Assembly (NCBI GenBank): GCA_001298575.1
Contig: LJCV01000231.1
Span: 23,880-87,879, forward strand
Direction of reading: 5' to 3'
DNA: 64,000 bases
From: Actinobacteria bacterium OK074
GTDB taxonomy: Bacteria > Actinomycetota > Actinomycetes > Streptomycetales > Streptomycetaceae
Positions 16,378 to 24,885 of this stretch are shown piece after piece (the first letter of the stretch is position 1; every line of letters starts with the position of its first letter). Under the pieces are notes generated by a model, which did no database searches, had not been told where the DNA came from, and saw only the letters and a program-made list of their open reading frames with translations. The position numbers and the translations under genes are program-made.

Positions 16378-17022
16378 GTGGAGCAGCTGCTCAGAGTCAT
16401 GAATTTCACCGTCTCGCTGGACGGGTTCGGGGCCGGGGAGAACCAGACCCTCGAAAGACCGTTCGGTGACGCCGACCCCGGGGCGCTGTTCTCCTGGGCC
16501 GGTGCCACGGCGAGCTGGCCCATGCGCACCGACCCCGGCGGCAGCCGCGGCCTCGACGACTACTTCACCCGCGACTTCGCCCGCAACATCGGCGCCGAGA
16601 TCATGGGGCGCAACAAGTTCGGGCCCCAGCGCGGGCCCTGGCAGGATCACGACTGGGTGGGGTGGTGGGGGGATCAACCCCCGTTCCACACACCGGTGTT
16701 CGTCATGACCCATCACACGCGGCCGGCGGTCACGCTCTCCGACACCACGTTCCACTTCGTCGACGACGACCCCGCCGCCGTCCTCGCCCGGGCGCGGGAA
16801 GCGGCGCTGGGCAAGGACGTCCGGCTCGGCGGCGGGGCCACCACCATCCGGGAGTTCCTCGACGCCGACCTCGTCGACACCCTGCACGTGGTCGTCTCGC
16901 CGACGCCGCTCGGGGCCGGGGTACGGCTCTGGGAGTCGCCCGAGGAACTGCTCGACCGGTTCCACCTCGACGTCGTGCCCAGCCCGAGCGGCGTCACGCA
17001 CCACCTCTTCTGGCGGAAGTGA
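16378..17022 (+). CDS. Dihydrofolate reductase-like protein (RibD C-terminal family)
   Basis: 214 residues. Family pattern: MNFTVSLDGFGAG at the N terminus (substrate/NADPH strand), EIMGRNKFGP, PVFVMTHHTRP, and the late VRLGGGATTIREFLDADLVD with the Gly-rich cofactor loop. These proteins resemble DHFR and the RibD reductase domain; the substrate of this stand-alone subfamily is unknown. GGAGGAGGAACC precedes GTG 16378. Flanked by unrelated secreted-protein and ppk2 genes. Confidence 0.9.
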   Translation: MEQLLRVMNFTVSLDGFGAGENQTLERPFGDADPGALFSWAGATASWPMRTDPGGSRGLDDYFTRDFARNIGAEIMGRNKFGPQRGPWQDHDWVGWWGDQPPFHTPVFVMTHHTRPAVTLSDTTFHFVDDDPAAVLARAREAALGKDVRLGGGATTIREFLDADLVDTLHVVVSPTPLGAGVRLWESPEELLDRFHLDVVPSPSGVTHHLFWRK

Positions 17023-17062
17023 CCCCGGCCGCTACCAGCGGAGCGGAAGTGAACCCGGCCGC

Positions 17063-17962
17063 TTACAGCGTGTCGTCCTCGCCCGCCTCCAGCAGGTTCG
17101 CCGCCGCGCCCACGATCCTCGGGTCGGGGCTGCCGACGACCTCCTCGTCCTTGTCCGCGTAGTCGAAACGCGCCAGCACGCTGCGCATCGCCTCCACCCG
17201 GGCGCGCTTCTTGTCGTTGCTCTTCACCACCGTCCACGGGGAGTGGTCGGTGTCCGTCTCGCGGAACATGGCGACCTTCGCGGCCGTGTAGTCGTCCCAG
17301 CGGTCCAGCGACGCCAGGTCCATGGGGCTCAGCTTCCACTGCCGTACGGGGTCGACCTGGCGGATCGTGAAGCGCGTGCGCTGCTCGCTCTGCGAGACCG
17401 AGAACCAGAACTTGATCAGGTCGACGCCGTCGTCCGCGAGCATCCGCTCGAACAGCGGGGCCTGGCGCATGAAACGGCGGTACTCGTCGTCCGAGCAGAA
17501 GCCCATCACGCGCTCGACGCCGGCCCTGTTGTACCAGGAGCGGTCGAACAGGACGATCTCGCCCGCCGTCGGCAGGTGCTGCACGTAACGCTGGAAGTAC
17601 CACTGGCCGCTCTCGCGCTCGGTCGGCTTCTCCAGGGCTACGACGCGGGCGCCGCGCGGGTTGAGGTGCTCGGTGAAGCGCTTGATCGTGCCGCCCTTGC
17701 CGGCGGCGTCGCGGCCCTCGAAGACGATGACCAGGCGGCGGCCGGTGGTCTTGATCCAGCTCTGGAGCTTGAGTAGCTCGATCTGCTGGAGGCGTTTGTG
17801 GAGGTCGTATTCGGCGCGCTGCATGCGCTCGTCGTAGGGGTAGTTCTCCCGCCAGGTGTCGACGGGGGTGCCGTCCGGGCGGAGCAGTACCGGGTCGTCG
17901 TGGTCGGTGTAGTCGACTCGCATGTCCGGGGCGTCCGAGAGCACAGGCAGCAGTTCGTCCAT
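17063..17962 (-). CDS. ppk2: Polyphosphate kinase 2
   Basis: 299 residues from ATG 17962. PPK2 fold of the P-loop kinases: Walker A GRDAAGKGG (83-91) and Walker B with lid FDRSWYNRAGVE (139-150), then MGFCSDDEYRRF and RWDDYTAAK. It moves phosphate between polyphosphate and nucleoside diphosphates (or monophosphates in some subclasses); the exact subclass cannot be set from motifs alone. One domain, usual length. A 201-base region separates it from the divergent secreted-protein gene. Confidence 0.94.
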   Translation of the reverse strand: MDELLPVLSDAPDMRVDYTDHDDPVLLRPDGTPVDTWRENYPYDERMQRAEYDLHKRLQQIELLKLQSWIKTTGRRLVIVFEGRDAAGKGGTIKRFTEHLNPRGARVVALEKPTERESGQWYFQRYVQHLPTAGEIVLFDRSWYNRAGVERVMGFCSDDEYRRFMRQAPLFERMLADDGVDLIKFWFSVSQSEQRTRFTIRQVDPVRQWKLSPMDLASLDRWDDYTAAKVAMFRETDTDHSPWTVVKSNDKKRARVEAMRSVLARFDYADKDEEVVGSPDPRIVGAAANLLEAGEDDTL

Positions 17963-18163
17963 GTCCCGATGGAAACAAGCGCATTCGGACAGCGGGCGAA
18001 CACCAGGCAAAGCCCCGGTATGCGACCGGATTCACCGCTTCCGCAACCCGCACATCGGTCGCTCTCAGGAACCTGCGGCAGAATCCCGTCGCCCCACCGA
18101 GAACAACACCTGGAACGCCGAGAACACCGAGAACTCCGAGAACAACACCGAAGGGTGACCCCC

Positions 18164-19450
18164 ATGAACCCTCTGAACCCTCGCAACCGCAGCGATTTAC
18201 TGCGGCCGGCCCTCCCCACCGCCGCCCTCGCGCTGGCCGTCACCGCCGTCGCCGTCGCCATCGCCGTCGTACCGACCGCCGCGCAGGCCGCCGCCCCTCG
18301 GGACGGGGCCTCGGGGACGTACAACCAGAGCCGCGGCACCGTCTCCCTCACCAACATGACCTACGACACCGACACGGCCGACGGCATCGCCGTCCTGGTC
18401 AGCGGCGGCACGTTCAACCTGGACGGCTCCACGGTCACCAAGTCCGGTGACTCCTCCTCCCTCGACAACACCCGCATCTACGGCCAGAACGCCGCCGTCC
18501 TCGCCGAATACGGCGGCGCCATCAACCTCTCCGGCTCCACCATCATCACCAACGGCCTTGGCGCCAGCGGGGTGTTCGCCACCAACGACGGTTCCGCCAC
18601 GACCGTCACCGGCGGCAACGTGGCCACCTCCGGGGGCCGTTCGGGCGGGGCCGTCGCCAACACGGGGGCCACCCTGCGCGTCCGGGACACCCAACTCACC
18701 ACCAGCGGCGCCCAGTCGGCCGCCGCCGCGGCCACCGTCAGCGACGCCCACCTCACCCTCACCGGCGGCACGGCCACCGCCACCGGCCCCGCCTCGCCCG
18801 CGCTCGCCTCCGAGGGCACGGTCACGGCGTCCGGTACGACACTCCGCTCGGCCGCCGACTACGCGGCCACCGTGAACGGCGCCAACACCCTCACCCTCGA
18901 CCACGCGACGGCCACCGGCGGGGCGGGCGGGATACGGGCGTTCAACAGCTCCAACGGCAGCCTGCGCGGGCACGCCACGGTGACCGTGAAAGGCGGCTCG
19001 CTGGACGCCACGGGCGACGCCTTCCACGTCGACGGCACCACGGCCGCGGTGACCGTCCAGGACGGCGCGACGGTGACCGCGTCCGGCAACCTCCTCGACG
19101 TCGTCGGCGGCGGCACGGCCACGTTCACGGCCGTCGGCGAGACGTTGAGCGGTGATGTGCGGGCGACCGGGAGCAGCAGCGCGACGGTCGCTCTCACCTC
19201 GGGAACTGCCTTGTCGGGGGCGGTGGTTGGGGCCTCGGTCAGCCTGGATGCCGACAGCACGTGGGAGGTCACCGGGGACTCGGCCCTCGCCGCGTTCAGC
19301 GATGCGGCGGGCATCTCGGGCGACACCATCACCAACGTCACGGGCAACGGGCACGTCGTCACGTACGACGCCACTCTGAGCGCCAACAGTGCGCTGGGCG
19401 GGCGGACCTACACCCTCGCGGGCGGCGGGACGTTGCAGCCGGCGAGCTGA
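18164..19450 (+). CDS. Secreted beta-helix-like repeat protein with TTA codon
   Basis: 428 residues from ATG 18164. Signal peptide (PALPTAALALAVTAVAVAIA, cleavage near AQAAAP). The mature part is rich in Thr, Gly, Ser and Ala with irregular 20-25-residue repeats of type GGxVxxSGxxxxG/VxVxDGATVTASGN, as in right-handed beta-helices of autotransporters and pectate-lyase-like surface proteins. No catalytic motif recognised. Codon 12 is TTA (18197-18199), so translation likely depends on bldA tRNA and thus on development. Upstream DNA (18097-18150) repeats GAACACCGAGAAC. Confidence 0.8.
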   Translation: MNPLNPRNRSDLLRPALPTAALALAVTAVAVAIAVVPTAAQAAAPRDGASGTYNQSRGTVSLTNMTYDTDTADGIAVLVSGGTFNLDGSTVTKSGDSSSLDNTRIYGQNAAVLAEYGGAINLSGSTIITNGLGASGVFATNDGSATTVTGGNVATSGGRSGGAVANTGATLRVRDTQLTTSGAQSAAAAATVSDAHLTLTGGTATATGPASPALASEGTVTASGTTLRSAADYAATVNGANTLTLDHATATGGAGGIRAFNSSNGSLRGHATVTVKGGSLDATGDAFHVDGTTAAVTVQDGATVTASGNLLDVVGGGTATFTAVGETLSGDVRATGSSSATVALTSGTALSGAVVGASVSLDADSTWEVTGDSALAAFSDAAGISGDTITNVTGNGHVVTYDATLSANSALGGRTYTLAGGGTLQPAS

Positions 19451-19587
19451 ACTACGGCCGGGTCCAACGGGGTTGCACGGCGCTTGACTCCGAATCGTGA
19501 TCAAGTGGCGTGCAACCCTGTGGCGTTACCGAGGGTCTCCTGTGCGCGCGGTATCTGGGGCCGCGTTTCACGACGTGGGGAAACACC

Positions 19588-20358
19588 TTGGAAGAGCTGG
19601 AAGAAGAAGCCGAAAGACCGGTCATTGAACCGGAGTTGGAGGCGGCGGAGTCGGAGGCCGCGCCGCCCCGGCGTCGCCGTACCCTCCCGCTGATCGGCGC
19701 CGCCGTCGCGCTCGGTCTCGTCGCGGGCGCCTGCACCGGTTACCTGATCCAGGCGAACCGTGCCGTCACCCCGCTGCCGTCGCTCTCCCAGGCGACGCTC
19801 GCGCAGGGGAAGGGGACGGTCGAACCGTTGTCCGCGGCGCAGGACCGTCGGGTGAAGACGGACGGGGATCTGCGGAAGCTGTTGCTGACGAAGCCGACGG
19901 GCGCTCGGGCCCCGTATACCTCCGTGGGGAACGAGTGGCTGGACCTCGCGGGCTACGCGGAGACCTTCCAGAACCCGGACGCCGCCCTGAGCGCGCGCCT
20001 CGGCGAGGAGTTCCGTCGGGCGGCCGTCACCGCCTGGAGGGTGGGCAACTCCACCAGCGTCGAGATCCGCCTCGTGCAGTACCACCAGAACGAGTCGCTC
20101 GCGGCCAAGACCAACGCCGCCGACGCGTTCGGCTACGAAACGCAGCCATACGAGTCCGCGACCATCCCCGGCACGAGTGACGGGGCGGCGTACGTCTTCG
20201 ATGGCCTCGTCGATCTGTCCGGCGGAGCGCAGGCGTACAGCGCCGAGGCCCACGCCTGGCGTGGGGACATCGAACTGCAGATATGGATGTACGGCACGAA
20301 GCCGATCCCCAAGGCGAAGATCGTCGATCTCGCCGCACGGCAGATGGAGCGGCTGTGA
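19588..20358 (+). CDS. Membrane-anchored protein, first of three coupled genes
   Basis: 256 residues if TTG 19588 is used (MEELEEEAERPVIEPELE), 282 if GTG 19510; GTGGGG lies before the TTG, and the acidic start matches the two following proteins. Acidic cytoplasmic tail, basic RRRR, one membrane helix (TLPLIGAAVALGLVAGACTG) and an extracytoplasmic domain of about 180 residues (LLLTKPTGARAPYTSVGNEW; VEIRLVQYHQNE). No family recognised. Its stop overlaps the next start (GTGA at 20355-20358). Confidence 0.75.
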   Translation: MEELEEEAERPVIEPELEAAESEAAPPRRRRTLPLIGAAVALGLVAGACTGYLIQANRAVTPLPSLSQATLAQGKGTVEPLSAAQDRRVKTDGDLRKLLLTKPTGARAPYTSVGNEWLDLAGYAETFQNPDAALSARLGEEFRRAAVTAWRVGNSTSVEIRLVQYHQNESLAAKTNAADAFGYETQPYESATIPGTSDGAAYVFDGLVDLSGGAQAYSAEAHAWRGDIELQIWMYGTKPIPKAKIVDLAARQMERL

Positions 20359-21197
20359 GCGAGAACGAGGAGACCAACGAGAACGAGGCGGCCACCGCGC
20401 CGACCGAGGCGGCCACCGCGCCGGCCGAGGTTCCGCCGAAACAGCCGCGCGACCGTCGCCGTATCGCCGCGATCGCCGGTGGCGCGGCCCTCGCGCTGGC
20501 CGTGGTCGCCGGGGTCACGGTCACCGTCGTCACCGTGAGCGGGGCCGACCGGGACGCGGGGAAGCCCGTGTGGCGCCTGCCCAAGGCGGGGACGGCCGAC
20601 ACGAAGACGAAGGAGGCGACCGGGCTCGCGGGCTTGCTCCTGCCCTACGGCACCGACGGCTTCGCTCAGGGGCCCGACATCGGTGAGTACGGCGCCGACG
20701 CCGTACTCACCGGGAAGCAGGCCACCGCCCTGGCCAAGGAGTCGCTCACCGGTCTGCCGCGCACGCAGCGCCTGGCGCTGGAGAAGCAGATCGACAAGCA
20801 GCCCATCAAGGGCATCGCGTTGCGCAGTTACGTCAGCACGGGGAACGCGTACAACTCCACGGTGTACGCCGAGAAGGCGTACACGATGAACATGCAGCTC
20901 GCGCGGCTGGACAGCGAGGCCGACGCGAAGAACATGGCGACGTACCGGCGGACGCTGATGGCCTCCCTCGGCGTCTTCGACAAGGGCCCGAAGGTCCCGG
21001 GCCACGCCGACGCCGGGTGCTTCCTGCTGCCGGACGGCGAGAAGCACGGTCTGACGGCCATGACCTGCACCGCGTACCAGAGCGACGTGCTGGTCTCGGT
21101 CGCGATCACCGGCACCGCCGCCTTCGACACGAAGGGCGCGGCCCTGTTCCTGAGTGAACAACTCGACCGCATCGGCGACCCGGGGGAGGCGGTATGA
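20355..21197 (+). CDS. Membrane-anchored protein, second of three coupled genes
   Basis: 280 residues from GTG 20355. Same plan as its neighbours: acidic tail (ENEETNENEAATAPTEAATA), basic RDRRR, one membrane helix (IAAIAGGAALALAVVAGVTV), then an extracytoplasmic domain with LLLPYGTDGFAQGPDI and a late CFLLPDGEKHGLTAMTCTAY with two Cys that may form a disulfide. Coupled to both neighbours by 4-base overlaps. Function unknown. Confidence 0.82.
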   Translation: MSENEETNENEAATAPTEAATAPAEVPPKQPRDRRRIAAIAGGAALALAVVAGVTVTVVTVSGADRDAGKPVWRLPKAGTADTKTKEATGLAGLLLPYGTDGFAQGPDIGEYGADAVLTGKQATALAKESLTGLPRTQRLALEKQIDKQPIKGIALRSYVSTGNAYNSTVYAEKAYTMNMQLARLDSEADAKNMATYRRTLMASLGVFDKGPKVPGHADAGCFLLPDGEKHGLTAMTCTAYQSDVLVSVAITGTAAFDTKGAALFLSEQLDRIGDPGEAV

Positions 21198-22087
21198 CCA
21201 CCGAACAGAGCGACACGGACGTCACCGACGTCGCTGACGTCACGGACGAGCAGCCGGTGGGCGGGACGGCTGCGGAAGCGGAACCGGTGCCCGAGGTGCC
21301 GCCCCGCCGTACCCTCACACCCCACCTCGCCGCCGCCCTCCGCTGGACCGCCGCCGTAGCCGTCTTCGCGGTCGTCGGGGCGGGCACGGCGTACGGGATC
21401 ACGCGCGCCGACCGTACCGACGTACCGGGGCTGGCGACCGAGTCCGACGGGCGGTGGACGTTCCCGGAGCTGACCCGGCCGCCGCTGCCGTCCGGGAGCC
21501 CGTCCCCGTACGCCTCCGCCAACAAGGCCGGTGCCCACTACGCCGACCTGCGTCGACTCGTCGTACCCGCGCCCGCAGGGGCGAAGGCGGACGCGGCGCT
21601 GCGGGGCACGGACGGGTGGCTGCCGACGAAGACGTTCCTCGCCGAGTACAAGCCGGGCAACGACATCTACAGCCGGGGCGGCGTCGAGCAGATCCTCACC
21701 GACTACGGACTGCGGCACATCGCCGCCCGGGGCTGGACCACCGGCGACGGCACGCACACCCGCGTCTACCTGCTCCAGTTCGAGACCGCGGCCGTGGTCG
21801 ACGAACTGTCCACCGGGAAGCTGGTCAGTTATGTCTCGCCGCCACAGACCCTGACCGGCACCGACACCCTCGTACGCGACGAGACCTTCCCGGACCGCGC
21901 CAACGTCGACAACGTGCAGCGCACGGCCTACGTCGAGCCGAAGCCATACGGCACCGAACACGTCCGCGCCGCGTTCCTCTCCGCCGGCGACACCCTCGCG
22001 CTCGTCGTGCAGTCCCGTAAGGGTGCGGTCGTAGGGGAGGTGCCGTTCCAGCAGACCGTCGTGCTCCAGAGCGAGCTGCTGGGCTGA
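21194..22087 (+). CDS. Membrane-anchored protein, third of three coupled genes
   Basis: 297 residues from ATG 21194 (ATGA overlap with the previous stop). Acidic tail (TTEQSDTDVTDVADVTDEQ), basic PPRR, one helix (WTAAVAVFAVVGAGTAYGIT) and an extracytoplasmic domain with LRRLVVPAPAGAKADAALRG matching the LLLPYGTDG/LLLTKPTGA position of the other two. The three are distant paralogues made in fixed ratio and may form one complex at the membrane surface; that is inference. Confidence 0.82.
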   Translation: MTTEQSDTDVTDVADVTDEQPVGGTAAEAEPVPEVPPRRTLTPHLAAALRWTAAVAVFAVVGAGTAYGITRADRTDVPGLATESDGRWTFPELTRPPLPSGSPSPYASANKAGAHYADLRRLVVPAPAGAKADAALRGTDGWLPTKTFLAEYKPGNDIYSRGGVEQILTDYGLRHIAARGWTTGDGTHTRVYLLQFETAAVVDELSTGKLVSYVSPPQTLTGTDTLVRDETFPDRANVDNVQRTAYVEPKPYGTEHVRAAFLSAGDTLALVVQSRKGAVVGEVPFQQTVVLQSELLG

Positions 22088-22088
22088 G

Positions 22089-22130
22089 CGAGAACCGGCG
22101 AGGACCGGTGAGAACCGGTGAGAACCGGCG
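22089..22130 (+). repeat. 10-bp tandem repeat
   Basis: Four to five units of (C/T)GAGAACCGG / CGAGGACCGG directly after the third anchored-protein gene. Confidence 0.6.
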
Positions 22131-22266
22131 CGGACCCGGCGGGATCCGTTCGGGGGACACCTCGCCAGGAGGGCCGGGTCCGGGCCGAGTAGGCTGGGGC
22201 CCGGCCTTTGTGTACACGCGCTTCGTGAGCCGCACGCTCAGTCGCTATCGCCCGAGGAGCAACCCG

Positions 22267-22365
22267 GTGGAATACTTCTTCGAAACCCTGCTGGTCCTGG
22301 TCTGTGTCGGCGTCCTCGCCTTCACCGGGCTGGCCGTGAAGAAGCTGTACCAGGGCCAGCGCTGA
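22267..22365 (+). CDS. 32-residue membrane protein
   Basis: GTG 22267, eight bases after GAGGAG. Sequence EYFFETLLVLVCVGVLAFTG then LAVKKLYQGQR: one membrane helix and a basic cytoplasmic end. I recall near-identical short ORFs at this place, before the nitrobindin-like gene, in other streptomycetes, which supports it as real. Function unknown. TAGGCT at 22191-22196 is a possible upstream -10 box. Confidence 0.7.
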   Translation: MEYFFETLLVLVCVGVLAFTGLAVKKLYQGQR

Positions 22366-22405
22366 CCCACCGCTGGGAACATCTAGGAATAACTGGCTGT
22401 CGCTG

Positions 22406-22981
22406 ATGATCGAGATCCCCTCCGACCTGGACAAGAGCCTGGTCCCGCTCGCCTTCCTGCTGGGCAACTGGACCGGTGCGGGCGTCCATGACTTCCCCGG
22501 CTCCGAGAAGTGCAACTTCGGGCAGGAGGTCTCCTTCGGCCACGACGGCCGCGACTTCCTGGAGTACCACTCCCGTACGTGGGTGCTGGACGGCGAGGGC
22601 AACAAGGTCCGCCCGCTGGAGACCGAGTCCGGTTACTGGCGGATCGACGCGGACCGCAAGGTCGAGGTCACCATGGTCCGCGACGACGGCGTCGTCGAGG
22701 TCTGGTACGGCGAACTGGCCCACCAGAAGCCGCAGATCGACATCGTCACGGACGCGGTGGCCCGCACGGCGGCCTCCGGCCCGTACACCGGCGGCAAGCG
22801 GCTGTACGGCTACGTCAACAGCGACCTCATGTGGGTCGGCGAGAAGGCGACCCCGGACGTCGAGCTGCGCCCCTACATGTCGGCCCACCTGAAGAAGGTC
22901 GTCACCCCGGAGGACGTCGAACGCTGGGCGAAGGCCCTCCCGGACGACATGCCGGACGACGGGATCGCGTTCTTCAAGTAG
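22406..22981 (+). CDS. Nitrobindin-like heme protein (peroxynitrite isomerase family)
   Basis: 191 residues, ten-stranded beta-barrel of the FABP/nitrobindin family (THAP4-like, DUF1794). The family motif GxWxGxG is GNWTGAG (20-26). His161 in SAHLKKV near the C-terminal end of the barrel is the likely proximal heme ligand. Bacterial members bind ferric heme and isomerise peroxynitrite to nitrate. It precedes nur and lies in the usual streptomycete context. Confidence 0.9.
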   Translation: MIEIPSDLDKSLVPLAFLLGNWTGAGVHDFPGSEKCNFGQEVSFGHDGRDFLEYHSRTWVLDGEGNKVRPLETESGYWRIDADRKVEVTMVRDDGVVEVWYGELAHQKPQIDIVTDAVARTAASGPYTGGKRLYGYVNSDLMWVGEKATPDVELRPYMSAHLKKVVTPEDVERWAKALPDDMPDDGIAFFK

Positions 22982-23005
22982 ATCTCGGGGGCGGGTTCGT
23001 GCTCG

Positions 23006-23038
23006 TAGGCCCTCGGTAGGCCCTCGGTAGGCCGTCGG
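23006..23038 (+). repeat. 11-bp direct repeat, three copies
   Basis: TAGGCCCTCGG at 23006-23016 and 23017-23027, then TAGGCCGTCGG at 23028-23038, followed by a partial TAAGCC. Located between the nitrobindin-like gene and the receiver-like gene. One unit per helical turn. Confidence 0.75.
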
Positions 23039-23106
23039 TAAGCCTTCTCAGGTCCGCCAAAGCCTGCCTTAACGCTGCTCTGATGTGGGGCGGTCACGCT
23101 GCCCGG

Positions 23107-23451
23107 GTGACCGCCCCCACGCATGCCCCAGCAGCCCGGGTACCCGCCGCCCGGGTGCTCGTCGTCGAGGACGAGGCCGGTGAGCGCGAGCTGCTCGTCG
23201 AGACGTTCCGGCTGGCCGGGTACGACGTCGCCGCGGCCGGCAGCGGAGTCGCCGCGCTGAACGCCGTGTACGCGCGGCCCCCGGACGTCGTCGTGCTCGA
23301 CCAGCGGCTGCCCGACTTCGACGGCCGCGAGGTCGCCCGCATCCTGCACCAGGACGGGCCCGGCGTCCCGGTGGTCTACCTGCCCCGGCCGCTGCGCCTG
23401 GAGAACGTTGTCACCGACGTGCGGAGGATCCTTGGTGCCCGGTCGGCCTAG
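23107..23451 (+). CDS. Stand-alone, shortened receiver-domain protein
   Basis: 114 residues from GTG 23107, with CACGCT exactly 12 bases upstream; in-frame ATG 23083 would add 8 residues. Receiver fold: acidic pair in VLVVEDEAGERELL, phospho-acceptor Asp in VVVLDQRLPDFDG. After that the protein is short: PVVYLPRPLRLENV runs directly from strand 4 into the segment that normally follows the conserved Lys, and Lys is replaced by Arg. No output domain. Phospho-switching may be altered or lost. Ends 10 bases before nur. Confidence 0.8.
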   Translation: MTAPTHAPAARVPAARVLVVEDEAGERELLVETFRLAGYDVAAAGSGVAALNAVYARPPDVVVLDQRLPDFDGREVARILHQDGPGVPVVYLPRPLRLENVVTDVRRILGARSA

Positions 23452-23461
23452 ACTGGTCCGC

Positions 23462-23899
23462 GTGGTAGGCATCGACTGGAAGAGCGATCTGCGGCAGCGC
23501 GGTTACCGGCTGACACCGCAACGGCAGCTCGTGCTCGAGGCGGTCGACACGCTGGAGCACGCGACCCCGGACGACATCCTCGCCGAGGTGCGCAGAACGG
23601 CGTCGGGGGTCAACATCTCGACGGTGTACCGCACGCTGGAGCTGCTGGAGGAGCTGGGCCTGGTCTCGCACGCGCACCTCGGGCACGGGGCGCCGACGTA
23701 CCACCTGGCCGACCGGCACCACCACCTGCACCTGGTCTGCCGCGACTGTACGAACGTCATCGAGGCCGACGTGTCCGTGGCCGCCGAGTTCACCGCGAAG
23801 CTGCGCGAGGAGTTCGGCTTCACGACGGACATGAAGCACTTCGCGATCTTCGGCCGCTGCAAGGAGTGTTCGTTGAAGACTTCAACTATTGAGTCGTAG
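23462..23899 (+). CDS. nur: Nur, nickel-responsive Fur-family repressor
   Basis: 145 residues from GTG 23462, the length of S. coelicolor Nur (SCO4179). All published metal ligands are present: Ni-site His70, His72, His126 and M-site His33, His86, His88, His90. Winged helix in residues 1-80 (RQRGYRLTPQRQLVLEAVDT; NISTVYRTLELLEELGLVSH). In S. coelicolor Nur with nickel represses sodF and the nickel transporter genes and is needed for sodN expression. TAGACT at 23449-23454 starts 13 bases before the GTG, so the message is probably leaderless. Confidence 0.96.
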   Translation: MVGIDWKSDLRQRGYRLTPQRQLVLEAVDTLEHATPDDILAEVRRTASGVNISTVYRTLELLEELGLVSHAHLGHGAPTYHLADRHHHLHLVCRDCTNVIEADVSVAAEFTAKLREEFGFTTDMKHFAIFGRCKECSLKTSTIES

Positions 23900-23902
23900 G
23901 CT
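23873..23902 (+). promoter_or_regulatory. Promoter inside the end of nur
   Basis: TTGAAG (23873-23878), 18-base spacer, TAGGCT (23897-23902). The next ATG at 23910 is 13 bases after the first base of the -10 box, so the folate-binding gene has its own leaderless promoter. Confidence 0.6.
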
Positions 23903-23909
23903 TGTGGAC

Positions 23910-24875
23910 ATGAAGAGCCCCCTGCTGTCGCTGCCCGGCGCCGTTTCCGCCGAAGGTGTGGACGAAGGTGTCGCCGCGCACTACGGCGACCTGTTCCGCG
24001 AACAGCGCGCCCTCGCGGACGGCACCGGATTCGTGGACCTCTCCCACCGCGGTGTCCTCACCGTCTCCGGCGCCGACCGGCTGAGCTGGCTGCACCTGCT
24101 GCTCACCCAGCACGTCAGCGACCTCCCCGAAGGCCAGGCCACCGAGGCGCTCGTCCTCTCCGCCAACGGACACATCGAGCACGCGCTGTACCTCGTGGAC
24201 GACGGCTCGACCGTCTGGATCCACGTCGAACCCGGCACCCAGGACGCCCTGATCGCGTACCTGGAGTCGATGAAGTTCTTCTATCGAGTCGAAGTCGCAG
24301 ACCGTAGCGCCGAGTTCGCCGTCGTGCACCTGCCCGCCGGTTCGATCGCCGCCGTTCCGGACGGCGTTGTCGTCCGCGAGACGGCCTACGGCCGTGATCT
24401 CTTCCTCCCGCGCGAGGAGTTGGAGTCGTACGCCGACAAGTCCGGCCCCGCGGCCGGCCTGTTGGCCTACGAGGCGCTGCGCGTCGAACAGCACCGGCCG
24501 CGCCTCGGCTTCGAGACCGACCACCGCACCATCCCGCACGAACTGGGCTGGATCGGCACGGCGGTTCACCTCCAGAAGGGGTGCTATCGGGGGCAGGAGA
24601 CGGTGGCCCGCGTCCAGAACCTGGGCAAGCCGCCGCGTCGGCTGGTCTTTCTGCATTTGGACGGCAGCGAGGTGTACCTCCCGGGGCGGGGGACAGAACT
24701 CCGGCTCGCTTCGGACGGGCCCGACGGGCGCAGGATCGGGTTCATCACGACGTCGGCCCGGCACCATGAACTCGGGCCGGTGGCACTGGCGTTGGTGAAG
24801 CGGAACGTGCCGGTGGATGCGGAGTTGATGGCGGATACGACGGCTGCGGCGCAGGAGGTCGTGGTCGAGCCGTAG
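23910..24875 (+). CDS. YgfZ/GcvT-family folate-binding protein
   Basis: 321 residues from ATG 23910. Glycine-cleavage T-protein fold with the YgfZ signature KGCYRGQETVARVQNLGKPP, including the conserved Cys. YgfZ proteins bind folate and help build or repair iron-sulfur clusters. Usual length. The promoter inside nur suggests transcription separate from nur. It converges with the minus-strand gene ending at 24886. Confidence 0.93.
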   Translation: MKSPLLSLPGAVSAEGVDEGVAAHYGDLFREQRALADGTGFVDLSHRGVLTVSGADRLSWLHLLLTQHVSDLPEGQATEALVLSANGHIEHALYLVDDGSTVWIHVEPGTQDALIAYLESMKFFYRVEVADRSAEFAVVHLPAGSIAAVPDGVVVRETAYGRDLFLPREELESYADKSGPAAGLLAYEALRVEQHRPRLGFETDHRTIPHELGWIGTAVHLQKGCYRGQETVARVQNLGKPPRRLVFLHLDGSEVYLPGRGTELRLASDGPDGRRIGFITTSARHHELGPVALALVKRNVPVDAELMADTTAAAQEVVVEP

Positions 24876-24885
24876 GCCCCGTGGT

